The notes: a model not told the origin generated them from the sequence alone. A DNA stretch of 64,000 bases from Acuticoccus kalidii (GCF_021556395.1 NZ_JAKGCS010000005.1:62001-126000); one strand, 5' to 3'. Shown: positions 1 to 9,334, counted from the first letter of the stretch. Numbers and translations are program-made.

Positions 1-757
1 AGATGAGGAGTTCGGTGCCGAGCAGGAAGTCGCCGAGCTCGGGAGCGACGACGTTGGTGAAGGCGGCATAGCCGAAGCCGGCGGCCGCGCCGACCGCGCC
101 GGAGGCCATCATCAGGCCGGTCTTGATCCGGCTGATCGGGATGCCGAGATAGGCCGCCCGCTCCTCGTTCTCGCGGATCGCGACGAGGATGCGGCCGAAA
201 TCGCTGCGCACCAGAAGGAAGCCGAGCGAGGTGACGAGGACGAGATAGGCGCCGGCGATCCAGAACCACGTCTCGGTCGACCAATAATAGGTCGGAAAGG
301 CGGAGAGGCCGGAGGAGGAGCCCGTCCATCGCCCGCCGGCGAAGATCAGTTGGACGAGGACGATCGGCAGCGCCAGCGTGATGATCGAGGCATAGAGCGG
401 CGATGCGCCGTGATAAAAGGCGAGCCAGCCGACGATCGCGGCGACCGCGAGGGCGGCGAGAATGCCGATCGCGAGCGCGCCGATCGCCCAGAGCGGGCCG
501 AACCCGTAATGGGTGAAGACGAGGGCGCAGGCATAGGCGCCGATCCCGAAAAAGGCGGACTGGCCGAAGGTCAGGATGCCGGTATAGCCCCACAGGATGT
601 CGACCGTCATCACCAATGCCGCGAGGTAGAAGGCGCGGATGAGGATGTTGGTCGTGTAGATGTCCATGAAGAAGGGCGCGATCGCGATCACCGCGAGGGC
701 GGTGATCGCGCCGAGAGCGACGGTGCGATAGACGCGCTTTGAGGACAGGCTAGCCAA
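1..757 (-). CDS. livM: Branched-chain amino acid/amide ABC transporter permease, LivM type (partial)
   Basis: This is the second inner-membrane permease of a LivFGHMK-type importer for amino acids, amides or related solutes. The 3' end is cut by the window edge and about 252 residues are visible. Reading the minus strand from a TTG at 755-757 gives hydrophobic segments with the LivM-typical GYTGILTFGQSAFFGIGAYA stretch near residue 58. A later RENEERAAYLGI segment matches the cytoplasmic EAA-like loop of this family. The TTG start overlaps the livH stop by 8 bases, which suggests translational coupling; a different start codon is possible. The ATPase genes livG and livF presumably lie beyond the left edge. 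The family is clear; the substrate is not. Confidence 0.88.
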   Translation of the reverse strand, partial: MASLSSKRVYRTVALGAITALAVIAIAPFFMDIYTTNILIRAFYLAALVMTVDILWGYTGILTFGQSAFFGIGAYACALVFTHYGFGPLWAIGALAIGILAALAVAAIVGWLAFYHGASPLYASIITLALPIVLVQLIFAGGRWTGSSSGLSAFPTYYWSTETWFWIAGAYLVLVTSLGFLLVRSDFGRILVAIRENEERAAYLGIPISRIKTGLMMASGAVGAAAGFGYAAFTNVVAPELGDFLLGTELLI

Positions 758-1586
758 GACCGAGTCCACGCGGATTGATGCGCAGGATGAACGCTGCGAG
801 GACGACGATGGTGAGCCCGCCGATGATCGGGCTGATATAGGTCGACACCGCGACCTGAGCGCCGCCGAGAATGAGGGAGGCGAGCGCGAGGGACGGGATC
901 GACACGCCCGACACGAGCACCAGCATGAACGAGTTCACGAGCCAGGGAAGGCCCATATTGGGGTCGACCGAAAGGAGCGGCGTGATCAGCGCGCCGGCGG
1001 CGCAGGCAAGGCCCGCGCCGAGGCCGAAGGTCAGCGTGCGCACGCGGCCCGAATCGATGCCGAGGCCGCGGGCGAGCGTCTCGTTCATGATCACGGCGCG
1101 GGCCTGAAGGCCGAAGCGCGTGCCGTAGAACAGCGCCGTCAGCGCGATTCCGATCGCGATCGCGATCAAGGTGACGACGATGCGATAGGCCGAATAGTCG
1201 ATCGCGCCGAAATCGAAGGTGCCGGACATCGGGCTCGCGGCGAACTGGACTTCGCGGCCGAAGGTCAACGTGATGACCTGGCCGATGACGATGCCGAGCC
1301 CCCAGGTCGCGAGGATCGCGTCGAGCGGGCGGGAGTAGAGCGGGCGGACGACGAGCCGCTCGATCACGATCCCGGCGAGAAAACCGAAGATCGCCGCCAG
1401 CGGCGCCGATAGCCAGGGGGTGATGCCGGCCTCGGTGGTCAGGAAGGCTGTGTAACCGCCCACGGTCAGAAAAGCGCCGTGGGCGAAGTTGATCAGCTTC
1501 ATGACGCCGAGAATGATCATCAGCCCGGAGGCCACGGCGAACAGGATCGCCGCCGTGGTCACGATATCGAGGACGAGGATGCTCAT
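750..1586 (-). CDS. livH: Branched-chain amino acid/amide ABC transporter permease, LivH type
   Basis: This 278-residue inner-membrane permease pairs with LivM. Seven or more hydrophobic segments span the protein. The N-terminal GLMIILGVMKLINFAHGAF stretch is the family signature, and the INFAHG motif is diagnostic. It lies 19 bases downstream of the periplasmic binding-protein gene and overlaps livM, so binding protein, livH and livM form one minus-strand operon. The nitrilase gene at its head suggests amide- or nitrile-derived substrates rather than leucine, but that is inference. The length is a little short for the family (about 290-300) and the start ATG follows a weak Shine-Dalgarno sequence. 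Confidence 0.92.
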   Translation of the reverse strand: MSILVLDIVTTAAILFAVASGLMIILGVMKLINFAHGAFLTVGGYTAFLTTEAGITPWLSAPLAAIFGFLAGIVIERLVVRPLYSRPLDAILATWGLGIVIGQVITLTFGREVQFAASPMSGTFDFGAIDYSAYRIVVTLIAIAIGIALTALFYGTRFGLQARAVIMNETLARGLGIDSGRVRTLTFGLGAGLACAAGALITPLLSVDPNMGLPWLVNSFMLVLVSGVSIPSLALASLILGGAQVAVSTYISPIIGGLTIVVLAAFILRINPRGLGLG

Positions 1587-1605
1587 CGTCGGTCGCCCGC
1601 GCCGA

Positions 1606-2757
1606 TCAATTCGCCAATTGCGGGCACTGATCGCCCGGATCGACGTTCGCGAAGCTCTGGATCACCTCGACCGAACCGTCCTCCTGGACCTGGCCGAGAT
1701 ACATGGTGAGCGGGGCGTGGCGCTGCTTGTTCATCTGAACGGTGCCGCGCGGGCCGGTGAAGCTCACCTCGGAGAGCGCGTCGATGACGGCCTGCGGATC
1801 GGTCGACCCGGCCTTCTCGACGGCGGCCTTGTAGAGATAGACCGCCTCATATTGGGGGACCGAAAGGTCGTTCGGCGTGTTGAGGTCGCCGTCGAACTTC
1901 GCCTTCATCGCGTCGAGGAAGGTCTTGTTCTCCTCCGAATCGATGCCCGTCACATAGGAGGCGGCGATGAAGATGCCGTTGGCGTCGGCGCCCATCGACT
2001 TCGCCGTGCCTTCGTCGACGGCGAGGTTGCCGTAGGGGATCGACACGCCCGCGGCCCGGAGCTGCTTGGTCAGCGTCACGTTCGGCGCGCCGCCGGCCGT
2101 CGAGGTGATCAGCGCGTCGGGGTTTGCGGCCTTCAGCTTGGAGATGATCGCGGTCCAGTCCGAACCGTCCATCGGCAGATACTCCTCGCCGACGATCTCG
2201 CCGCCACTGTCCTCGACATATTGGCGCGTGAATTCGAGCATGCCGCGGCCGAAGGCGTAGTCGGAGCCGATAAGGAAGTAGGTCTTGGCGCCGAACTCCT
2301 TCATGAAATGGTCGACGATCGGAGCCACCTGCTGCTCCGGCACCCAGGCATTGACGTACATCCAGGGCGAGCAGGATTTGCCCTCGTAAAACGAGGTGTA
2401 GATGTACGGCACGCGGCCGCGATTGACGATCGGAAGGCCGGCATTGCGGGCCGCCGAGGTCTCCATCGAGATGAGAACGTCGACCCCCTCGCGGAAGACG
2501 AGGCTGTCGAACGCGCGCTGTGCGCCCTGCGCGCCCGAGCCGTCATCGGCGACGATGAGCTCGACCGGGCGGCCGAGAATGCCGCCTTCGGCGTTGATCT
2601 CTTCAGCGGCGAGCTCGGCCGATTGGACGACCGAGGGGGCGACCACGCTGTTCGCGCCGCTGAGGCCGACCGGGATGCCGATCTTGATGGGGTCCTGCGC
2701 CAGCGCGGCGGTCGCCGTCACCGACAAGAGCAGCGAAAGGAAGACGCTTCGTTTCAT
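1606..2757 (-). CDS. ABC transporter substrate-binding protein, Peripla_BP_6 (LivK/amide-binding) family
   Basis: This 383-residue periplasmic solute-binding protein serves the LivHM permeases. Residues 1-20 are a classic Sec signal peptide (MKRSVFLSLLLSVTATAALA) followed by Q. The mature protein begins DPIKIGIPVGLSG, as expected for lobe I of type I periplasmic binding proteins, and the ADDGSGAQGAQRAFDSLV segment fits the family. The GGEIVGEEYLPMDGSDW region is close to amide/urea-type binders (AmiC/UrtA-like) rather than strict leucine binders. It lies 42 bases downstream of the nitrilase gene and is probably co-transcribed with it. The ligand cannot be read from the sequence. Confidence 0.9.
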   Translation of the reverse strand: MKRSVFLSLLLSVTATAALAQDPIKIGIPVGLSGANSVVAPSVVQSAELAAEEINAEGGILGRPVELIVADDGSGAQGAQRAFDSLVFREGVDVLISMETSAARNAGLPIVNRGRVPYIYTSFYEGKSCSPWMYVNAWVPEQQVAPIVDHFMKEFGAKTYFLIGSDYAFGRGMLEFTRQYVEDSGGEIVGEEYLPMDGSDWTAIISKLKAANPDALITSTAGGAPNVTLTKQLRAAGVSIPYGNLAVDEGTAKSMGADANGIFIAASYVTGIDSEENKTFLDAMKAKFDGDLNTPNDLSVPQYEAVYLYKAAVEKAGSTDPQAVIDALSEVSFTGPRGTVQMNKQRHAPLTMYLGQVQEDGSVEVIQSFANVDPGDQCPQLAN

Positions 2758-2799
2758 GAGAGGGCTCCGGGTGTCGATTTGTTGTTTTTGGTCGGGCTG

Positions 2800-3660
2800 T
2801 CAGTACCAAGACGGCTCGGCGTCGGAGCCGAGCATTTCTCCGTAGAGATCGGCGCGACGGTCGCGCAGAACCTGGTTGAAGGCGTTGAGGGTCCGGCTGC
2901 GGCGGGCCGCGCCGATATCGCAGGCGGCATAGAGCGTTTCGGGATCGGTCTTGCTCGCGGGGCCGGCCATCAGCCAGCCGTCGGGCCCGGCGATGATGCT
3001 CTGCCCGATGAACGGCTGCTGGCGCTCGGTGCCGACCCGGTCCGCGGCGGCGACGAAGATCGAGTTGGCGTGCGCCGCGCCCATGCACAAAATGTTCGAC
3101 ATCGCGAGCGGCTGATGCTCGGAATTGGGCATCGGCACCCAGTTCGTCGGAACGCAGGCGACCTCCGCACCCTGAAGAGCGAGGAGCCGCCAAGCCTCCG
3201 GGAACCAGCAATCATAACAAATCAACGCGCCGATCCGGCCCACCGCCGTGCGGAAGACCGGAAAGCCGAGATCGCCGCGCTCGAAGATCACCGCCTCTTC
3301 GTCCCACAGGTGCGTCTTGCGGTAGATGCCGAGCAGACCGTCCGGCGCGATGATCGCCGCGCTGTTATAGAGCGCGTCGCCGTCCTTCTCGCAGAAGCCG
3401 GCGACGATGTGGAGATCGCGGTCCGCGGCGAGGGCGGTCCATCGGGCGATGGTGGGGCCGTCGGTCTCTTCGGCGAGCGCGAGGGCTTCGCCGCGGCCGT
3501 CGAACACATAGCCCGTGTTGCACAGCTCCGGCAGCACGATCAGCTTGGCGTCATGGTCCGCGGCCTCCTCGATGCGCGCGGCGCTCTCCTCGACGTTCCG
3601 GGCGACGTCTCCGATCTTCGGCTCGAACTGAATGCATGCGACTGTCAGGGTTGGCTTCAC
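2800..3660 (-). CDS. Carbon-nitrogen hydrolase (nitrilase superfamily)
   Basis: This cytoplasmic amidase/nitrilase of 286 residues hydrolyses a C-N bond in an amide or nitrile. The catalytic triad is visible: Glu45 in VLPELCNTGY, Lys115 in GIYRKTHLW and Cys148 in ALICYDCWFPE. A GTG at 3658-3660 was chosen because a perfect GGAGGT (complement of 3664-3669) precedes it and the protein then starts MKPTLTVACIQF, the usual N-terminus. An ATG further upstream would add 28 unlikely residues. It heads the operon with the Liv-type importer, so the importer may bring in its amide substrate. The exact substrate is unknown. Confidence 0.92.
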   Translation of the reverse strand: MKPTLTVACIQFEPKIGDVARNVEESAARIEEAADHDAKLIVLPELCNTGYVFDGRGEALALAEETDGPTIARWTALAADRDLHIVAGFCEKDGDALYNSAAIIAPDGLLGIYRKTHLWDEEAVIFERGDLGFPVFRTAVGRIGALICYDCWFPEAWRLLALQGAEVACVPTNWVPMPNSEHQPLAMSNILCMGAAHANSIFVAAADRVGTERQQPFIGQSIIAGPDGWLMAGPASKTDPETLYAACDIGAARRSRTLNAFNQVLRDRRADLYGEMLGSDAEPSWY

Positions 3661-3977
3661 GTGACCTCCAACCGATTGCTTAACCGGAACCTGCATATCT
3701 CGTGCCAATGGCCACGCCGGATGCGGCCCCGGAGCGGCGCGCAAAAGACGCTACACCCGCCACGGCGGCGACACCAGTTGCCCAGCATTGAGGCAATATC
3801 GCGTTGCCGCGCGTTCGATTGCGTGTCCCTCCGGTGGTGCGATCGAGCGCCGACGCCTCGGCGGGCGGGGCCGCTCCGGGCGCTTCCGAAGATGTTGCGC
3901 GTGGTGCAGGCTGCGCAACGCCGGTCCGCCTGTGCTAGAGGGCGGCCAACAACAAGACGAGACCACGGGGAAGCGAC
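3661..3977. promoter_or_regulatory. Divergent intergenic region between nitrilase operon and GMC oxidoreductase
   Basis: This stretch of about 317 bases separates two divergent transcription units, so it must hold both promoters. The part next to the nitrilase (about 3661-3700) is less GC-rich than the surroundings and carries that gene's GGAGGT. The part before 3978 has a GGGGAAG Shine-Dalgarno-like stretch. No clear dyad operator, small gene or hairpin was found. Confidence 0.5.
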
Positions 3978-5588
3978 GTGACGGGCGAGACCTACGACTA
4001 CATCATTGCCGGAGCGGGATCGGCGGGCTGCGTCCTCGCGAACCGGCTTTCGGCCGACCCCGGCAACCGTGTCCTGCTCCTCGAGGGCGGCGGCAAAGAC
4101 GACTGGATCTGGTTTCACATTCCGGTCGGCTATCTGTTCGCGATCGGCAATCCGCGCGCCGATTGGATGTTCAAGACCGGCGCGCAGAAGGGCCTCGGCG
4201 GCCGCGCGCTCGCCTATCCGCGCGGCAAGGTGCTCGGCGGCTGCTCGGCGATCAACGCGATGATCTATATGCGTGGCCAGGCCGCCGATTATGACAATTG
4301 GCGCCAGCAGGGCCTGCCCGGCTGGGGCTGGGACGACGTCCTCGCGACCTATCTGAAGCACGAGGACCATGCCGACGGGGCGAACCCCTTCCATGCCGCG
4401 GGCGGCGAATGGCGTGTCGAGCATCCCCGCGTCCACTGGGAGGTGCTCGACCGGGTGCGCGACGCGGCCGAGGCGGTCGGCGTCCGCAAGGTCGACGACT
4501 TCAACACCGGCGACAATGAAGGCTCGTCCTATTTCCAGGTGAACCAGAAGAACGGCCGCCGCTGGAGCGCCGCGCGCGGCTTTCTGAGGCCGGCCCTCTC
4601 GCGCCCCAATCTCACCGTCGAGACCGGCGTTGCGGTCGACCGCGTTCTCGTCGAAGAGGGGCGCGCGGTCGGCATCGTCTATCGCCGTGGCGGGGAGGCG
4701 GTGACGGCGCGGGCCGCCGGCGAGGTGATCCTCTCGGCCGGCGCGGTCGGCTCGCCGGCGATCCTGGAGCGGTCCGGCATCGGCGACGGAGAGCGGCTCA
4801 ACGCGCTCGGCGTCGAGACGGTGCGCCACACCCCCGGCGTGGGCGAGAATTTGCAGGACCATCTTCAGATCCGGCCGATCTACAAGCTCACCGGCATCAA
4901 GACGCTGAACACCGTCTACCATAATCTGGTGACGCGGGCCTTGATGGGCGTCGACTATGCGCTGCGCCGGCGCGGCCCGCTGACGATGGCGCCGAGCCAG
5001 GTGGGTGCGTTCGTGAAGTCCTCGCCCGAATATGAGACGGCCAATCTCGAATTTCACTTCCAGCCGCTCTCGCTCGACAATTGGGGCGAGGGGCTTCACA
5101 CCTTCTCGGCGATCACGGCGTCGGTGTGCAATTTGCGGCCGACGAGCCGCGGCTCGGTCCACGCCGCGAGCCGGGAGCCCGAGGCGGCGCCGACGATCGA
5201 TCCCAACTATCTCGATACCGAGACCGACAAGCGGGTCGCCGTCGATTCCATGAAATGGGCGCGCCGCATCATGGACGCCCCGCCGCTCGCGCCGTACCGC
5301 CCGGAAGAATACCGCCCCGGCCCGGCCGCGACGAGCGATGCCGCGCTGCTCGAAGCCGCCGAGGCCCTCGGCACGACGATCTTCCACCCGGCCGGCACCG
5401 CGAAGATGGGCGCGGCGAGCGATCCGATGGCCGTCCTCGACGAGCGTTTGCGCGTGCGCGGCGTGTCGGGCCTTCGCGTTGCCGATGCGTCGGCGATGCC
5501 GTCGATCACCTCAGGCAACACCAACGCGCCGTCGATGATGATCGCGGAGAAGGGGGCGGCGATGATCCTGGAGGACCGCCGCGCCTGA
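3978..5588 (+). CDS. GMC-family FAD-dependent oxidoreductase (choline/alcohol dehydrogenase-like)
   Basis: This 536-residue flavoprotein oxidises an alcohol group. The N-terminal Rossmann motif is AGAGSAG (residues 11-17), and the GMC signature PRGKVLGGCSAINAMIYMRG follows at 81-100. GENLQDH lies mid-protein, and the C-terminal domain carries the active-site His470 in IFHPAGTAKMG and the paired GNTNAPS near 513-519. The start is a GTG after a purine-rich Shine-Dalgarno sequence. It resembles choline dehydrogenase/BetA and polyethylene-glycol or long-chain alcohol dehydrogenases; the substrate cannot be decided. It is divergent from the nitrilase/Liv operon and followed after 22 bases by the DUF4269 gene. 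Confidence 0.93.
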   Translation: MTGETYDYIIAGAGSAGCVLANRLSADPGNRVLLLEGGGKDDWIWFHIPVGYLFAIGNPRADWMFKTGAQKGLGGRALAYPRGKVLGGCSAINAMIYMRGQAADYDNWRQQGLPGWGWDDVLATYLKHEDHADGANPFHAAGGEWRVEHPRVHWEVLDRVRDAAEAVGVRKVDDFNTGDNEGSSYFQVNQKNGRRWSAARGFLRPALSRPNLTVETGVAVDRVLVEEGRAVGIVYRRGGEAVTARAAGEVILSAGAVGSPAILERSGIGDGERLNALGVETVRHTPGVGENLQDHLQIRPIYKLTGIKTLNTVYHNLVTRALMGVDYALRRRGPLTMAPSQVGAFVKSSPEYETANLEFHFQPLSLDNWGEGLHTFSAITASVCNLRPTSRGSVHAASREPEAAPTIDPNYLDTETDKRVAVDSMKWARRIMDAPPLAPYRPEEYRPGPAATSDAALLEAAEALGTTIFHPAGTAKMGAASDPMAVLDERLRVRGVSGLRVADASAMPSITSGNTNAPSMMIAEKGAAMILEDRRA

Positions 5589-5610
5589 GCGTTCGACGCC
5601 GGAGCGCGAG

Positions 5611-6141
5611 ATGGACCGGATCGACCATGAGGAGGCGGTGACCCGGCTCGCCGTCCTCGACCGCCTCGCGCGCTTCGGCCCGCGCCTGGCCGGCACCCCG
5701 CCGCTGGGCCTCGACCTTCCGGGCAGCGATATCGACATCTTATGCCACGCGCCGGACCCCGCCGCGTTCGCCGATGCGGTTTGGACCGCGTTCGCCGCGC
5801 ACGAAGGGTTCGCGATGCGCCAGTGGACCGGCCCGCGCCGTCCTGTCATCGCCTCGTTCATGGCCGAGGGGTGGGTCTTCGAGCTGTTCGGCGACGATCG
5901 GCCGGTCGAGGCGCAGGAAGGCTGGCGGCACTTCGTGATCGAGCGCCGGCTCCTCGCGATCGGCGGGGCCGCGCTCCACGCCGCCGTGATGGCGTGGCGG
6001 CGGCGTGGCTACGGTACCGAGCCTGCCTTCGCCCGCGTGCTCGGCCTCGCGGGCGACCCCTATGCGGCGCTTCTCGATCTCGGCGCCTCGTCCGACGAAG
6101 GTCTTGCGCGGCGGCTCTCAGAGCGGGGTCTCGCGCCGTAA
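5611..6141 (+). CDS. DUF4269 domain-containing protein
   Basis: This is a 176-residue cytoplasmic protein of the uncharacterised DUF4269 family. The PLGLDLPGSDIDILC segment (residues 31-45) with its S-D-I-D core recalls the GS...DxD metal site of nucleotidyltransferase folds. The later RHFVIERRLLAIGG stretch is also typical of the family. No signal peptide or membrane segment is present. It follows the GMC oxidoreductase by 22 bases on the same strand, so co-transcription is likely, but no functional link is evident. The function is unknown; the nucleotidyltransferase-like fold is an inference from the motif. Confidence 0.75.
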   Translation: MDRIDHEEAVTRLAVLDRLARFGPRLAGTPPLGLDLPGSDIDILCHAPDPAAFADAVWTAFAAHEGFAMRQWTGPRRPVIASFMAEGWVFELFGDDRPVEAQEGWRHFVIERRLLAIGGAALHAAVMAWRRRGYGTEPAFARVLGLAGDPYAALLDLGASSDEGLARRLSERGLAP

Positions 6142-6157
6142 GTCGCCGGCGCGGGGT

Positions 6158-7114
6158 TCAGCCGTTGATCACCCGGATCGGCGCGCCGGCGAGCCAGGCT
6201 TCGATGTCGGCGAGGGCGTCCGGGTAGAAGACGTCGTAGGTCTCGTGCGTGACGTAGCCGACATGCGGGGTGAGGACGACGCCGGGCGCGGTGCGCAGCG
6301 GGTGATCGACCGGCAGCGGTTCGACATCGTAAACATCGAGCCCGGCGCGGATGTGGCCCGACGCGAGCGCGTCGAGGAGGGCCGCCTCGTCGACGATCGG
6401 CCCACGCGACGTGTTGACGAGGATCGCCCCTGGCCGCATCGCGCCGAGTTCGGCGGCGCCGATCATGCCGCGCGTCTCGGGTGTCAGCCGCAGGTGGATC
6501 GACACGATGTCGGACCCCGCCATCAGCGCCGGGAGCGTCGCGGCATGGCCGATCTCGGCGGCGGCGGTCGCTTCGGGGGTCAGGCTGCGGCTATGAGCGA
6601 GGATCTCCATGCCGAAGGCGCGGCCGACGGCGGCGACGCGCTTGCCGAGATTGCCCCAGCCGAGAATGCCGAGCGTCTTGCCGTGAAGGGCGTGGCCGAT
6701 GAGAGGCTGCCACGGGCCGCCTTCACGCATCCCGGCGGCGCTGTCGGGGATATGGCGGGCGAGGGAGAGGATGAGGCCCCAGGCGAGTTCGGCCGTCGTG
6801 CCCGGATAGTTGCCGGTGCCGCAGACGACGACGCCTTGGCGCGCAGCGGCCTCTCCGTCGATCGAGGCATTATAGGCGCCGGTGGTGATGAGAAGCTTCA
6901 GCTTCGGCAGCTCGGCGAGGAGGGCGGCGTCGAAGGGGGTGCGCTCGCGCATCGCGACGATGATTTCGGCATCGCGCAGCGTGGCGACGAGCGCGGCCCG
7001 CTCGCCGATATGATGGTCGATGGCCACGCATTCGACGCTGCCGTCGAGACGGGCCCAATCCGCCTTTTCGAGCGCGACGCGCTGATAATCGTCGAGAATG
7101 ACACATCGCAGCAT
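6158..7114 (-). CDS. D-2-hydroxyacid dehydrogenase, NAD-dependent
   Basis: This 318-residue enzyme interconverts a 2-hydroxyacid and its 2-oxoacid. The Rossmann loop is GILGWGNLG (149-157). The catalytic Arg237 (VNTSRGPIVDEAAL), Glu265 (DVYDVEPLP) and His284 (LTPHVGYVT) are all present. The open frame continues far upstream, but ATG 7112-7114 with GAGGAG six bases before it gives the usual MLRCVILDDYQ start. It belongs to the PdxB/SerA/glyoxylate-reductase group with no ACT domain. It is divergent from the amidohydrolase/hydroxyacid oxidase operon, which also acts on hydroxy acids. Confidence 0.92.
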   Translation of the reverse strand: MLRCVILDDYQRVALEKADWARLDGSVECVAIDHHIGERAALVATLRDAEIIVAMRERTPFDAALLAELPKLKLLITTGAYNASIDGEAAARQGVVVCGTGNYPGTTAELAWGLILSLARHIPDSAAGMREGGPWQPLIGHALHGKTLGILGWGNLGKRVAAVGRAFGMEILAHSRSLTPEATAAAEIGHAATLPALMAGSDIVSIHLRLTPETRGMIGAAELGAMRPGAILVNTSRGPIVDEAALLDALASGHIRAGLDVYDVEPLPVDHPLRTAPGVVLTPHVGYVTHETYDVFYPDALADIEAWLAGAPIRVING

Positions 7115-7285
7115 GGGGGGCTCCTCGTTGCCGCCGGTTCGCCGGCGGTTGGTTCGTGCGGTCGCTTGCCTTGTCGCAAGGCGTGCGACGCGGCGGGAAT
7201 GGATCTGCCCCCACGTCCTTGACGGGACGGAAAGCGTGCTCCTCAACTGACGCACCAAAACAACAATAATCCAACTGGGGGGACT

Positions 7286-8143
7286 ATGATCGACCATCCG
7301 ATTGTCGACGCCCACGTGCATCTCGCCGACCCCGCCCGCTTCACCTATCCGTGGATGGACGCCGCCCCGTCGCTGAAACGGCCGGTCCTGCCGGCGGATT
7401 TCAGCGTCGCGGCTGCCCCCTATGTAATCGACCGCTTCGTCTTCGTGGAGGTCGACGTCGCCTCGCCCCAGCAGCGCGCGGAAGCCGAATGGGTGGCCTC
7501 GCTCGCCAAGGCCGATCCGCGCCTTCAGGGGATCGTCGCCGCGGCTGAAATCGAAAAAGGCGCCGCGGTCGCCGACGATCTCGACGCGCTGGCGGCCATC
7601 GCCGGGGTCAAGGGCGTCCGCCGGCTGATCCAGAACCAGCCCGATCCCGACTTCTGCCTGAAGCCCGGCTTTCGCGAGGGGCTGGCGCTCCTTGCCGCGC
7701 GCGATCTCTCGTTCGATATCTGCGTCCTCCATCACCAGCTCGGCGCGGTGATCGAGATGGTGCGCCGCGCGCCCAATGTGCGCTTCGTGCTCGACCATAT
7801 CGGTAAGCCGGGCATCAAAGCGGGCCTCAAAGAGCCATGGTGGAGCGAGATCGAGACGCTCGCCGGATTCGACAATGTCTGGTGCAAGATCTCCGGCGTC
7901 GTCACCGAAGCGGACCATCAGGCTTGGACGCGCGAGGAAGTGCGGCCTTTTATTGAGCGCACGATCGAGTGTTTCGGCTTCGACCGGGTGATGTATGGCG
8001 GCGACTGGCATGTCGTCGAGCTCGCGACGCCCTATCCGAATTGGGTCGAGCTCGTCGACTGGGTGGTCGAGGATGCGTCGCGGCACGAGCGCAAGCGCCT
8101 CTTCCGCGACAACGCGATCGCCTTCTATCGGCTCGATGGCTGA
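7286..8143 (+). CDS. Amidohydrolase-2 family protein (TIM-barrel lactonase/hydrolase)
   Basis: This 285-residue metal-dependent hydrolase is of the COG3618 type, which includes L-fuconolactonase and 2-pyrone-4,6-dicarboxylate lactonase-like enzymes. The metal-binding His10 and His12 are in IVDAHVHL. The central VLDHIGKPGIK and the C-terminal MYGGDWHV, which supplies the Asp ligand, are also present. The ATG follows a run of G residues that serves as the Shine-Dalgarno sequence. It heads a plus-strand operon with an alpha-hydroxyacid oxidase 9 bases downstream and then an RraA-type gene. A sugar-acid lactone is a reasonable but unproven substrate. Confidence 0.88.
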   Translation: MIDHPIVDAHVHLADPARFTYPWMDAAPSLKRPVLPADFSVAAAPYVIDRFVFVEVDVASPQQRAEAEWVASLAKADPRLQGIVAAAEIEKGAAVADDLDALAAIAGVKGVRRLIQNQPDPDFCLKPGFREGLALLAARDLSFDICVLHHQLGAVIEMVRRAPNVRFVLDHIGKPGIKAGLKEPWWSEIETLAGFDNVWCKISGVVTEADHQAWTREEVRPFIERTIECFGFDRVMYGGDWHVVELATPYPNWVELVDWVVEDASRHERKRLFRDNAIAFYRLDG

Positions 8144-8152
8144 GCCCGCGCG

Positions 8153-9334
8153 ATGGCCGCCGATCTGTCCCGTGTCGCGAGCGTCGACGCGATGCGTGAG
8201 CGTGCGCGCCGCGTCCTGCCGCGCGCCGTGTTCGACTTCGCTGATGGCGGGGCCGAGACGGAGACGACCCTCCGCCGCAACGAGGCGGCGTTTCGCGCGC
8301 TGAGCCTCTTGCCACGCCCCTTGCGCGGGGCGGGAACGCGAAACCTCTCCCGCACGCTGTTCGGGCACACATTGTCGATGCCGCTCGTCGTCGGGCCGAC
8401 GGGGCTTGCCGGGCTCTTCTGGCCGGACGGCGAGTGCGAGGCGGCGCGGGCGGCATCGGCCGCCGGTGTCGGCATCTGCCTCAGCCACGGCTCGGCCTGC
8501 ACGCTGGAGCACTTCGCCGACGCGGGCGCGGTGCCGCGCTGGATGCAGGTCTTCATCTACACCGACCGCGGTTTCACCCGCGAACTTGCCATGCGGGCGA
8601 AGGCGGCGGGCTATCACGCGCTCGTCCTCACGATCGACAATCAGCTCACCGGCAATCGCGAGCGCGATCTACGCAATGGCTTCACGATCCCGCCGCGGCC
8701 GGGTTTTGCCGGTCTCGCCGACACCGTCACCAAAGCGGGCTGGCTCTGGCGGATGCGGCGCGAGCTGCGCTCGATCACCTTTGCCAACTATCGGCGGGAG
8801 GGCGAAGCGGACGATATCGGCGCACTCGCCGGACGGATGGGCGCGCTCCTCGACCCGGGGATGACCTGGCGGGACGTCGAATGGTTGCGCACCGTCTGGG
8901 ATGGTCCCTTGATCCTCAAGGGCGTGATGCATCCCGACGATGTCGAGCCGGCGTTGGGGGCCGGGGTCGACGGCATCGTCGTCTCCAATCATGGCGGGCG
9001 GCAGCTCGACGGGGCGGCGGCCTCGGTGGAGGCGCTGCCGGCGATCGCAAAGCGGGTCGGCGGGCGGATGCCGGTCCTCCTCGATGGCGGCGTCCGGCGC
9101 GGCGGGGACATCTTGAAAGCGCTCGCGCTCGGCGCCGACGCCGTGCTGATCGGCCGGCCGCAGCTCTGGGGGATCGCGGTCGCCGGAGAGGCCGGGCTCG
9201 CCCGCGTCCTCGATATCTATCGGGGCGAGCTCGACCGGGCGATGGGCCTGTGCGGCCTGTCTTCGCTCGGGGAGATCGACGCCTCAATCCTCCACACGAA
9301 ACCGAAACTCTTCAGGGAAGGAAACTCCACATGA
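8153..9334 (+). CDS. FMN-dependent alpha-hydroxy-acid oxidizing protein
   Basis: This 393-residue flavoenzyme of the glycolate oxidase/L-lactate dehydrogenase family oxidises an L-2-hydroxyacid to the 2-oxoacid. Key features are MPLVVGPTGLAGLFWPDGE near the FMN site, Lys256 in LILKGVMHPDD and the catalytic His280-x-x-Arg283 in SNHGGRQLD. The phosphate-binding DGGVRRGGDILKALALGADA and IGRP follow. There is no membrane segment and the length is normal. Its stop overlaps the RraA start as ATGA, so the two are coupled. It may be an LldD-type L-lactate or mandelate-type dehydrogenase; the substrate is unresolved. Confidence 0.93.
   Translation: MAADLSRVASVDAMRERARRVLPRAVFDFADGGAETETTLRRNEAAFRALSLLPRPLRGAGTRNLSRTLFGHTLSMPLVVGPTGLAGLFWPDGECEAARAASAAGVGICLSHGSACTLEHFADAGAVPRWMQVFIYTDRGFTRELAMRAKAAGYHALVLTIDNQLTGNRERDLRNGFTIPPRPGFAGLADTVTKAGWLWRMRRELRSITFANYRREGEADDIGALAGRMGALLDPGMTWRDVEWLRTVWDGPLILKGVMHPDDVEPALGAGVDGIVVSNHGGRQLDGAAASVEALPAIAKRVGGRMPVLLDGGVRRGGDILKALALGADAVLIGRPQLWGIAVAGEAGLARVLDIYRGELDRAMGLCGLSSLGEIDASILHTKPKLFREGNST

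Noticed and set aside
1489..3981. An 830-residue open frame on the plus strand opposite the binding-protein and nitrilase genes
   Set aside because: It mirrors well-supported minus-strand genes, is full of Arg/Asp/Gly/Val-rich low-complexity text typical of antisense frames in GC-rich DNA, and has no recognisable domain.
7115..8617. Long upstream extension of the D-2-hydroxyacid dehydrogenase frame
   Set aside because: It runs antisense through the amidohydrolase gene; a strong ribosome-binding site and canonical N-terminus place the real start at 7114.
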